Assembly (NCBI GenBank): GCA_900752345.1
Contig: CAADVA010000068.1
Coordinates: 1-10,846, forward strand
Source: an uncultured Collinsella sp.
GTDB lineage: Bacteria > Actinomycetota > Coriobacteriia > Coriobacteriales > Coriobacteriaceae
DNA length: 10,846 nucleotides
Direction: 5' to 3'
A program made the position numbers and the translations under genes. The notes under the pieces were generated by a model that was given only the letters and a program-made list of their open reading frames with translations, was not told the DNA's origin and did no database searches. The first letter of the stretch is position 1, and every line of letters starts with the position of its first letter. This document shows positions 1 through 6,357 of this stretch, piece after piece.

Positions 1-83
1 CAGAGCGGCAATCTGCCTTTCAACTTCGGCGGCATGACCAGAAGGTCAATGCCGCCTTGTTTCAAGGCACCTTGCTCGCTCTG
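1..83. repeat. Long imperfect palindrome (hairpin, possible upstream terminator)
   Basis: The two halves of this stretch are near reverse complements. CAGAGCG at 1-7 pairs with CGCTCTG at 77-83, TGCCTT at 14-19 with AAGGCA at 64-69, and GGCGGCATGACC at 28-39 with GGTCAATGCCGCC at 44-56 (one bulged base) around an AGAA loop at 40-43. On the plus strand the inner hairpin is followed by TTGTTTC, so it could end transcription of a gene left of the window. The extra outer pairing is longer than a typical intrinsic terminator needs and resembles a REP-like or MITE-like palindrome. The element may extend left of position 1. Confidence 0.7.
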
Positions 84-96
84 GCGGGCTTTCGCT

Positions 97-137
97 GTCG
101 TTGCCAAAACATCGGCGTTGTGGCAGATGCCAACGAC
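97..137. repeat. Small inverted repeat
   Basis: GTCGTTG at 97-103 is the reverse complement of CAACGAC at 131-137. Inside it, CGTTGTGGCA (116-125) and TGCCAACG (128-135) offer an alternative hairpin with one bulged T. No T-run follows. It lies between the two larger palindromes of this gene-free region. Its function is unknown; it could be a piece of the same degenerate repeat element. Confidence 0.4.
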
Positions 138-149
138 TGCCCCCTTTAT

Positions 150-214
150 GTTGCGGTGGAATAGGGACTAAATGGGAGTCTCAGAGGCCAAAACAGTCCC
201 TATTCCACCGCAAC
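150..214. repeat. Inverted repeat with perfect 20-base arms
   Basis: The arm at 150-169 (GTTGCGGTGGAATAGGGACT) is the exact reverse complement of 195-214, with a 25-base spacer between them. CCCC at 141-144 and GGGGG at 220-224 may add an outer stem. No T-run follows on either strand, so an ordinary intrinsic terminator is unlikely. It ends 58 bases before the cutC start. A small non-autonomous repeat element or a structured 5' leader are both possible; no open reading frame of note lies inside. Confidence 0.75.
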
Positions 215-272
215 TTCATGGGGGCGTGCGACAATGCCCATCGGAAAACGTTTGTTATCTGGGGGTCTATCT

Positions 273-950
273 ATGCTGTACGAGTTTTGTGCCGAGAACT
301 TTGAGCGGGTGCCGGCGGCTATTGATGCCGGTGCAAGGCGCATCGAGCTGTGCGACAACCTTGCCGTCGGTGGTACCACGCCCTCGGCCGGCGTTATCAG
401 CGCTGCGGTCAGCTATGCTCACGAGCATGATGCGCGAGTGATGTGCATGATTCGCCCGCGTGGCGGTGACTTTCACTACAACCAGGACGAGCTGCGCATG
501 ATGGAGATGGACTTGGGTCTTGCTGTGAGCGCCGGCGCCGACTGCTTGGTCTTTGGCTGCTGCAAGCCTTGTGCCGGCGGATGGGCGCTCGATGAACTTA
601 CGCTCGGCGCCCTCGTGATGGCTGCGGGCTGCGCGACCGAGGAGTGCAAGCGTGAGCCCATCGACATCACCTTCCACATGGCCTTTGACCAGCTCTCGCT
701 CGAGGCTCAGCTCGATGCCGTCGACACACTCGCCGACTGCGGCATCACGCGCATCCTGACACATGGTGGCGCTGCCGGAACGTCGATCGAGGACAACCTG
801 GAGCACCTGTCGCGTCTTGTCGAGTATGCGGGCGATCGCCTGACCATTCTTCCCGGCGGCGGCATTTCCACGGCCAACCGCGATACCGTGGCTGCGGCAC
901 TGGGCGTCTCCGAGCTCCATGGTACCAAGATCGTGCCGCTGGAGGTATAA
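273..950 (+). CDS. cutC: CutC family protein (copper homeostasis)
   Basis: This 225-residue cytoplasmic protein belongs to the CutC family, a TIM-barrel fold linked to copper homeostasis whose exact biochemical role is unsettled. Family hallmarks are all present: RIELC at 23-27, GGTTPSAGVI at 33-42, IRPRGGDF at 60-67, TFHMAFD at 133-139, TRILTHGG at 159-166 and a closing LHGT at 215-218. The ATG at 273 was chosen because homologues begin with this MLYEFC-like strand and GGGGG at 261-265 gives a ribosome binding site. An in-frame ATG at 234 would add 13 residues not expected in the family. A cysteine cluster (C91, C96, C97, C100) is unusual compared with E. coli CutC and could bind metal; that is inference. 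The next gene starts three bases after the stop, so the two are probably co-transcribed. The family call is firm; the function is less so. Confidence 0.92.
   Translation: MLYEFCAENFERVPAAIDAGARRIELCDNLAVGGTTPSAGVISAAVSYAHEHDARVMCMIRPRGGDFHYNQDELRMMEMDLGLAVSAGADCLVFGCCKPCAGGWALDELTLGALVMAAGCATEECKREPIDITFHMAFDQLSLEAQLDAVDTLADCGITRILTHGGAAGTSIEDNLEHLSRLVEYAGDRLTILPGGGISTANRDTVAAALGVSELHGTKIVPLEV
941..946 (+). promoter_or_regulatory. Ribosome binding site of the GalT-like gene, inside cutC
   Basis: GGAGGT lies in the last codons of cutC, seven bases before the GTG at 954. It decides the GTG start of the downstream gene and supports translational linkage of the two genes. Confidence 0.75.
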
Positions 951-953
951 CCC

Positions 954-1751
954 GTGGCGCTGGTATTTGACGTTCAGCAGGCGAACGGTAAGCCCGACGA
1001 TAACCGGCGCCCTGGCACCGCGTGCCCCTTTTGCGATACCGAGGGACTCGCCAATATCATCCGGCGCGACGGCGACTGCATCTGGCTCGAGAATAAGTTC
1101 AAAACCCTGCGCGCCACCCGTCAAACCGTGCTGATCGAGTCAGCCGATCACGATGCCGACCTGGCGACCTATGAGCCGGATGAACTCCACCATGTGATGA
1201 GGTTTGCCCTGGATTGCTGGCAGCAGATGATCGATTCACGGCAGTATCGAAGCGTGCTCATGTACAAGAACAAGGGTCCTCTCTCGGGCGGTAGTCTCGT
1301 TCATCCGCACATGCAGATTGTGGGTTTGGAGCAGGAAGACGGCTATGCTTCGTTGACTTCCGCCAATTTCGAAGGCATCAATGTCTGGCAACAGGGGAGA
1401 ATCGCGGCCAACATCTCAACCGAACCGATCATGGGGTTCTTTGAGGTCAACGTTTCAGCCCCGCAGGGAATCGCCGCCAGCGATGACACAAGAGACCAAG
1501 CCGAGGCAGATCTCTTCGCCGATGCGATCCAGGTGGCTCTGCGCTATATCCTGAACGAGCACCACGGTGGTCGCGCAGAGTCGTACAACTTGTTCTTCTA
1601 TCACCTGGGCGGTCGGACCATTGCCAAGGCGCTGCCGCGTTGGGTGGTTTCGCCCTACTTTGTCGGCTATCGTTTGGCCCAGGTCAATGCCGAGACAACG
1701 CTCGATATCGATGCTGAGCGCTTGCGTGCGCATCTGGAAACGCTCGTATAG
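954..1751 (+). CDS. GalT-like HIT-superfamily nucleotidyltransferase (DUF4931 type)
   Basis: This 265-residue soluble protein resembles galactose-1-phosphate uridylyltransferases and the related DUF4931 family of the HIT superfamily. A CPFC pair (C24, C27) near the N-terminus matches the zinc site of GalT-type proteins. HPHMQ at 117-121, within a GGSLVHPHMQ context, matches the H-P-H-x-Q active-site signature whose second histidine is nucleotidylated in GalT. It is shorter than classical GalT (about 340-350 residues), which favours the DUF4931 branch, so the sugar or nucleotide substrate cannot be assigned. The start is GTG, supported by GGAGGT seven bases upstream. It follows cutC by three bases and probably shares its transcript. 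The 3' end faces the converging transporter gene across 30 bases. The superfamily is confident; the specific reaction is not. Confidence 0.8.
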   Translation: MALVFDVQQANGKPDDNRRPGTACPFCDTEGLANIIRRDGDCIWLENKFKTLRATRQTVLIESADHDADLATYEPDELHHVMRFALDCWQQMIDSRQYRSVLMYKNKGPLSGGSLVHPHMQIVGLEQEDGYASLTSANFEGINVWQQGRIAANISTEPIMGFFEVNVSAPQGIAASDDTRDQAEADLFADAIQVALRYILNEHHGGRAESYNLFFYHLGGRTIAKALPRWVVSPYFVGYRLAQVNAETTLDIDAERLRAHLETLV

Positions 1752-1755
1752 CAAG

Positions 1756-1772
1756 ATTAACACCCGTGTAAT
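1756..1772. other. Short imperfect palindrome between convergent genes
   Basis: ATTAACACCCGTGTAAT sits in the 30-base gap between two converging genes and is nearly palindromic. The stem is weak and there is no T-run, so a terminator role for either gene is only a possibility. No stronger terminator is visible in the gap. Confidence 0.25.
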
Positions 1773-1781
1773 GCGGACAGT

Positions 1782-2780
1782 CTAGCGCGCCATGGCGTCG
1801 CGGCCGGCCTCGACACGCTTGCGCTGGGCGGCGCGCTCCTCGCCGGTCAGACGCTCAAAGAGATGCCCGATAAACGAGGCGAGTATCTGCTGAAACAGCG
1901 TTCCGCACATGACGGGAAACACGACTTCGCCTGGAAAGTACTGTGTGGCGATGACGGCGCCCGAAGAGATGTTACGCATGCCGCAGGTAAAGCACATGGT
2001 AGTCGTCTCGCTATATGGCAGATGCAGCGCACGGGCGACCAGAAAACCGACGACAAAGCCGCTGATGGCGAAGGTCAAAATAAAGAGGGCGACTTCCAGA
2101 CGCATCGCGTTCATGTGCAGGACGTACTCGCTCATGGCGGTGGAGTTGGAGGCGATAATGCCCATCATCATGAACTTGCAGGCGGGCGAGAGCGCGGGGG
2201 AGAGCTTCTCGTGTCCCCATCCACGTGTGAGCTCGTTGATCACGATGCCGAGCACGGCGGGGATGGCGATCATAAAGGCCATGTCCTGCATCATGCTCGG
2301 CACATCGATCGAGACGGTGGCACCCAGCAAGAGCTTCAGCGTGAGCGGAATCGTTACAGGCGAGATAACCGAGGACGTCAGGATGATGGTGAGCGCGAGC
2401 GGGCCGTTGCCGCCGAACATGCTAATCCACATAAAGGCAGTGACCGCCACGGGTACGCTGTACTCGAGCACGATGCCGCAGACAAGGTTGGGATTGGAGC
2501 CAAAGAACAGCGATCCCATGGCATAGGCTGCTATGGGAATAAGCACCGCCGAGACGAGCAGCGCCAAAATCAGGTGCAGGGGACGGCGGAACACCTCAGC
2601 GACCTGGTGGAAGGTGTTGCTGAGCGCACCTTGGAACGTCATAAAGGCGAAGAGGGCGGGAACGATGGGCTTAAGTACTCCGATCTGCTGGGGAAAGAGC
2701 ACGCCGAGCGTTACGCAAATCGGAACGATGACCTGCATATGCCCCGCGAGGAACTTTCCCAGTCCAACCCATTGCTTCAT
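1782..2780 (-). CDS. Bile acid:sodium symporter (BASS) family transporter
   Basis: This 332-residue integral membrane protein is predicted to have about nine or ten hydrophobic segments, typical of the SBF/BASS family of sodium-coupled organic anion carriers. Family-like features include a GGNGPLALTIILTSSVISP stretch in mid-protein, rich in small residues and proline, and CGMRN at about 266-270, matching the conserved G-x-R-N region of the second repeat. The C-terminal tail is charged and cytoplasmic-looking. The ATG at 2780 was chosen because homologues begin just before the first membrane segment and GGGAG lies upstream on the minus strand, though its spacing is slightly long. A longer in-frame start at 2840 has no ribosome binding site. 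The substrate is unknown: bile acid, pantoate, keto-acid and other anions are all carried within this superfamily. It stands alone, convergent with the GalT-like gene and divergent from recJ. Confidence 0.85.
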   Translation of the reverse strand: MKQWVGLGKFLAGHMQVIVPICVTLGVLFPQQIGVLKPIVPALFAFMTFQGALSNTFHQVAEVFRRPLHLILALLVSAVLIPIAAYAMGSLFFGSNPNLVCGIVLEYSVPVAVTAFMWISMFGGNGPLALTIILTSSVISPVTIPLTLKLLLGATVSIDVPSMMQDMAFMIAIPAVLGIVINELTRGWGHEKLSPALSPACKFMMMGIIASNSTAMSEYVLHMNAMRLEVALFILTFAISGFVVGFLVARALHLPYSETTTMCFTCGMRNISSGAVIATQYFPGEVVFPVMCGTLFQQILASFIGHLFERLTGEERAAQRKRVEAGRDAMAR

Positions 2781-2839
2781 ATGCCCCGTGACTCCCTTTA
2801 TCCGCGAACTCGTTTGAATGGATATGCTAGACGCTCGCA

Positions 2840-2933
2840 TGCGTCCGTGCGTCAGAAACGCTCGATTATTTCGAGGCTATTACCGGCCTCGTTTACCGAA
2901 ACCAGGGCGTGCCGCGAGGCTCTGCGTCCGTGC
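2840..2933. promoter_or_regulatory. Direct repeat pair and hairpin in the divergent intergenic region
   Basis: TGCGTCCGTGC occurs identically at 2840-2850 and 2923-2933. The second copy lies just upstream of the TATAAT at 2941. Between them, CGAGGC (2872-2877) and GCCTCG (2886-2891) form a 6-base inverted repeat with an 8-base loop. The arrangement could be paired operator half-sites for the divergent transporter and recJ genes. This is inference; in GC-rich DNA an 11-base repeat may also arise by chance. Confidence 0.35.
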
Positions 2934-2940
2934 CGCACGG

Positions 2941-2946
2941 TATAAT
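2941..2946 (+). promoter_or_regulatory. Candidate -10 box of the recJ-rel cluster
   Basis: A consensus TATAAT stands out in GC-rich surroundings, 62 bases before the leader ORF start and about 110 before recJ. No good TTGACA-like -35 lies at the usual spacing (the bases at 2918-2923 are a poor match), so the promoter may be activator-dependent or the call may be wrong. Transcription would start near 2953. Confidence 0.5.
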
Positions 2947-3002
2947 AAATCCGTTCAACAGATCTGCCTGCCGAAGCGGGCATACACAGAGGACTCATCG
3001 CT

Positions 3003-3068
3003 ATGAACCGTGAGAGGTATCGCGGCGACCTGCCCCTATCGGGGGTGGGCGCCTATGTCATCGCTTAA
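3003..3068 (+). CDS. Short leader ORF overlapping the recJ start
   Basis: An ATG at 3003 opens a 21-residue ORF (MNRERYRGDLPL...GAYVIA) ending in TAA at 3066-3068. AGAGGA at 2988-2993 gives it a good ribosome binding site with nine-base spacing. The ORF is in a different frame from recJ and its stop lies 14 bases past the first base of the recJ ATG at 3055, the usual geometry of translational coupling. The peptide has no recognised family, run of one amino acid, signal sequence or membrane segment. It might control recJ translation, or it might be a chance ORF with recJ starting at the GTG at 3010. No homology can be claimed. Confidence 0.4.
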   Translation: MNRERYRGDLPLSGVGAYVIA

Positions 3069-6000
3069 GACGACGCATCGCTGGGCGGTCGCTCAGCAAA
3101 ATCCCGAGCTCGAAAAGGAGCTTTCGGCTGGTCTGGGCATACCCGGGCTGGTGGCGCGCATTATGGTTGCGCACGGCATTACATCCATCGAGGAAGGCCA
3201 GCTGTTTTTGACGCCTTCGCTCGATCGCGACTGGGCGGACCCGCTTGTTATTCCGGGCATGGCGGTCGTCGCCGACCGCGTTGAGCGTGCTATTCGCAAC
3301 CACGAGCGTATCGCCGTCTTTGGCGATTTTGACGTCGACGGCATTACGTCGACTTGTCTGTTGACCGAGGCGCTACGTTCGTTTGGCGCCAACGTCACGC
3401 CGTTTATTCCGCACCGCTTTGACGAGGGCTACGGCCTGTCGCGTGCGGCGCTCGACCGCGTCAACGAGCTTGCTCAACCCAACCTGATTGTGACCGTCGA
3501 TAACGGTATTGCTGCCAAGGAAGAGGTCTCCTACCTGGAGAGCCTGGGGATTGATTTGGTGGTCACGGACCATCACGAGCCGTCCGACCAGGTGCCGCAG
3601 GGCGTGCCCCTGACCGACCCCAAGCTCGAGGACGAGGGCCCCTCGCGCGAGCTTGCCGGTGCCGGTGTGGCGCTTAAGCTGGTACAGGTCCTGGGCGAGC
3701 GTTTGGGCAAGCCGTCGTATTGGCGTTCGCTGATAGAGGTCGCGGCGCTGGGCACCGTGTCCGACATGATGCCGCTCACGCCCGAGAATCGCGCACTGGT
3801 CGCCGAGGGCATCCAACAGATGCGCGTGACGGCCCGCCCCGGTTATATCGCGCTTGCCGCACTTGCCAAGGCCGACCTTTCTACCATTACGGCCGACGGC
3901 CTGTCGTTTTCGCTCATCCCTCGTCTGAATGCTGCCGGCCGCATGGCTGATCCCAAGCTGGCGCTCGACCTGCTGCTTGCCCGCGACCCCATCGAAGCGA
4001 GCGCGCTTGCCGCCGAGCTCGAGGAAATCAATCGCCAACGCCGCGAGATCGAGGCCGAGCTTACGCGCGATGCCATGGCGAAGGTCGAGGAGACTTATGA
4101 CGGCGGGCGCGCGATTGTCGTGGGCGGCGAAGGTTGGCACGAGGGCGTCAAGGGCATCGTGGCGAGCCGCCTGACCAACCGTTATCACGTGCCGGCGCTG
4201 CTGTTCTCGATCGAGGACGGTATCGCTCGCGGTTCGGGTCGCTCGGTGGGCAAAGTCAACCTGTTCGACGCCGTAGAACGCTGCTCCGACCTGCTGATTC
4301 GTCGCGGCGGGCATGCCGGGGCGGTGGGCGTGCCCATCGAGGCATCCAAGCTCGATGAGTTCCGCCGTCGCCTTTCGGCCGTGCTATCGGAGCTTCCTGC
4401 CGATGACTTTGAGGACACTGACGAGGTTGCCGCCACCGTTGACCTCTCCGAGCTGAATATCGAGACCATCGAGCAGATTTCCCGTCTTGAGCCGTTTGGC
4501 CAGGGCAATAAGGTGCCGCTTCTGGCCGCCGAGGGCGTGACGATGTGCAATCGCGCCGTGGTGGGCAAAACCGGCGAGCACATGCGCTTTGTGGCGACCG
4601 ATGGCGCCGCGAGCGTGCCGGCCATCATGTTCCGCGTGCCGCAGATCGATAAACTCATCAATTGCGACAGTGCCGTCGACTTGGTGTTCGAGGCCGTGGC
4701 CGAACATTGGCAGGGACGTGTGAAGCCCAAGCTCATGATTAAAGATGTCTTGGTGCGCGATACCGCGGCGCCCAATATCGACGATCCGGCATGTGAGCTT
4801 CGCCGCGGCGTGCAACCAGCGGATTCTGGCCTGCGCCTGGAGTCGCGTAAACGTGAGACGCTCGCCCAGCTTTCTTATACCGAGCTCACGCGCTCGCTTA
4901 TCCATAGCTTTATCGGCTCGACCCAGCCGCATCGCGCGCAGGTCGAGGCACTCGACGCGCTCGCCGACCACCAGAGCGTCTTGGCCGTTATGGGGACGGG
5001 GCGCGGCAAGTCGCTCATCTTCCATGTGCACGCCGCGCGCGAGGCGGTCCTTCGTGGGCGGGCGAGCATCTTTGTCTATCCGCTGCGCGCGCTCGTTGCC
5101 GACCAGGCTTATCACCTCTCGTCGACGATGGCTGCGCTCGGCATTGGCGTGGGCGTGTTGACCGGCGAGACCGTGGAGGCAGCGCGCGATGACGTGTTTG
5201 CCGGCCTGGCTTCGGGCCGCACCGGCATCGTTCTCACGACGCCGGAGTTCCTGTCTATCCATCGCGATCGCTTTGCACGTTCTGGACGTATTGGCTTTGT
5301 CGTTATCGATGAGGCACACCATGCCGGTCTTGCCAAAGGCGGCGACCGGAGCGCCTACCTCGACATGCCCGATATTCTCAAAGCCCTGGGCGACCCCGTT
5401 GTCATGGCGGCAACGGCTACCGCGACGGCCCCGGTCGTGGCGGAGCTTGCTCGTGTATTGCCGATTACCAGGACGGTGGTCGACGAGACCGTTCGCGAGA
5501 ACCTGCAACTCGAGGACGACCGTGACCTTGCGAGCCGCGAAAATCGCCTGGTGTCAATCGTGGCGACGGGGGAGAAGACCGTCATCTACGTCAACTCGCG
5601 CGACCAGTCCGTGGCGCTTGCCAAGACGTTGCGCAAACGCGTGCCCGACTGCGCGACCCATATTGCGTTCTATAACGCCGGGCTTGCGCGCTCCGATCGC
5701 CGCCGTGTCGAGGAAGCGTTTCGCGACGGAAGCCTCAGTTGCATCGTTTCGACCTCTGCCTTCGGTGAGGGCGTCAACCTGCCCGATATCCGTCATGTCG
5801 TGCTCTACCACATGCCGTTTGGTGCGATTGAGTTTAACCAGATGAGTGGCCGTGCCGGCCGCGATGGACAGCCCGCCGTGATTCACCTGCTCTATTCGTC
5901 GCGTGACGCTCGTATTAATGAGCGCCTGCTCGATTGTTACGCGCCCGAGCGCGATGAGCTTGTCACTCTCTATCGAGCGCTGCAGACCATGTGGCGCTCC

Positions 6001-6342
6001 AACCGTGGCAAGACGGGGGACGATTCATTCTGCGCGAGCGATATCGACATTGCGCAGATGTGTCTTGCCATCGATGCCCGCACACCGGTCGACGAGCGCT
6101 CGGTGGAAAGCGGCCTGGGAATCTTCGAAGAACTCGGTTTCTGCCGCGTTTCGGGGTTTGACGATACGCGTCGCATCGCGATGGCGGAAAACCCCGGTCG
6201 CGTGCAATTAAGCAGGTCAATTCGCTATTTGGAGGGCTTGCGCTCGCGCATGGAGTTCACGGCTTTTCGGAGCTGGGCACTCGATTCGTGCGCTTCTGAT
6301 ATGCTAGCCAAAGTTAACCGCCCGATCGTACCGCGGGCCTAG
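3055..6342 (+). CDS. recJ: RecJ single-strand exonuclease fused to a RecQ-like helicase
   Basis: This 1095-residue protein is about twice the length of a usual RecJ (550-800). The N-terminal half is a complete RecJ: DHH motifs GDFDVDG (90-96), DNGI (149-152), DHH (172-174), GTVSDMMP (233-240) and RLNAAGR (290-296); DHHA1 motifs GWHEGVKGIVASR (360-372) and GGHAGAVG (418-425); and LEPFGQGN (478-485) entering the OB-type region. The C-terminal half is an SF2 helicase: Walker A GTGRGKS (647-653), DEAHH (752-756), ATATATA (786-792), GEGVNLPD (904-911) and QMSGRAGRDG (929-938), then about 150 residues with a possible winged helix. All key residues look intact in both halves. RecJ degrades single-stranded DNA 5' to 3', and separate RecQ supplies unwinding in many bacteria; here both may be one chain. 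The ATG at 3055 follows GGGGGTGGG and fits homologues; a GTG at 3010 would add 15 residues. It is followed by rel after 15 bases. Confidence 0.93.
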   Translation: MSSLKTTHRWAVAQQNPELEKELSAGLGIPGLVARIMVAHGITSIEEGQLFLTPSLDRDWADPLVIPGMAVVADRVERAIRNHERIAVFGDFDVDGITSTCLLTEALRSFGANVTPFIPHRFDEGYGLSRAALDRVNELAQPNLIVTVDNGIAAKEEVSYLESLGIDLVVTDHHEPSDQVPQGVPLTDPKLEDEGPSRELAGAGVALKLVQVLGERLGKPSYWRSLIEVAALGTVSDMMPLTPENRALVAEGIQQMRVTARPGYIALAALAKADLSTITADGLSFSLIPRLNAAGRMADPKLALDLLLARDPIEASALAAELEEINRQRREIEAELTRDAMAKVEETYDGGRAIVVGGEGWHEGVKGIVASRLTNRYHVPALLFSIEDGIARGSGRSVGKVNLFDAVERCSDLLIRRGGHAGAVGVPIEASKLDEFRRRLSAVLSELPADDFEDTDEVAATVDLSELNIETIEQISRLEPFGQGNKVPLLAAEGVTMCNRAVVGKTGEHMRFVATDGAASVPAIMFRVPQIDKLINCDSAVDLVFEAVAEHWQGRVKPKLMIKDVLVRDTAAPNIDDPACELRRGVQPADSGLRLESRKRETLAQLSYTELTRSLIHSFIGSTQPHRAQVEALDALADHQSVLAVMGTGRGKSLIFHVHAAREAVLRGRASIFVYPLRALVADQAYHLSSTMAALGIGVGVLTGETVEAARDDVFAGLASGRTGIVLTTPEFLSIHRDRFARSGRIGFVVIDEAHHAGLAKGGDRSAYLDMPDILKALGDPVVMAATATATAPVVAELARVLPITRTVVDETVRENLQLEDDRDLASRENRLVSIVATGEKTVIYVNSRDQSVALAKTLRKRVPDCATHIAFYNAGLARSDRRRVEEAFRDGSLSCIVSTSAFGEGVNLPDIRHVVLYHMPFGAIEFNQMSGRAGRDGQPAVIHLLYSSRDARINERLLDCYAPERDELVTLYRALQTMWRSNRGKTGDDSFCASDIDIAQMCLAIDARTPVDERSVESGLGIFEELGFCRVSGFDDTRRIAMAENPGRVQLSRSIRYLEGLRSRMEFTAFRSWALDSCASDMLAKVNRPIVPRA

Positions 6343-6357
6343 GGGAAGGGGACCTCG

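Noticed and set aside
1..214. tRNA or riboswitch in the left gene-free region
   Set aside because: The structures are simple palindromes; no cloverleaf, T-loop or known riboswitch core was seen.
234..272. Upstream ATG for cutC
   Set aside because: No ribosome binding site and 13 extra residues not expected in CutC; the ATG at 273 has GGGGG upstream.
267..1124. Minus-strand 285-residue ORF across cutC
   Set aside because: Low-complexity antisense frame over two well-supported plus-strand genes; no family features.
2781..2840. Longer start for the transporter at 2840
   Set aside because: No ribosome binding site and a hydrophilic 20-residue extension before the normal family start.
1863..2945. 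Plus-strand 360-residue ORF opposite the transporter gene
   Set aside because: Its translation is rich in H, R, D, E and G with no domain, the usual mirror of a GC-rich membrane protein gene. The minus strand encodes a clear BASS transporter.
3373..4314. Minus-strand 313-residue ORF inside recJ
   Set aside because: Antisense shadow of the RecJ catalytic motifs in GC-rich DNA; no recognisable protein.
4384..5508. Minus-strand 374-residue ORF inside recJ
   Set aside because: Long but antisense to conserved helicase motifs, with R/H/G-rich composition and no domain.
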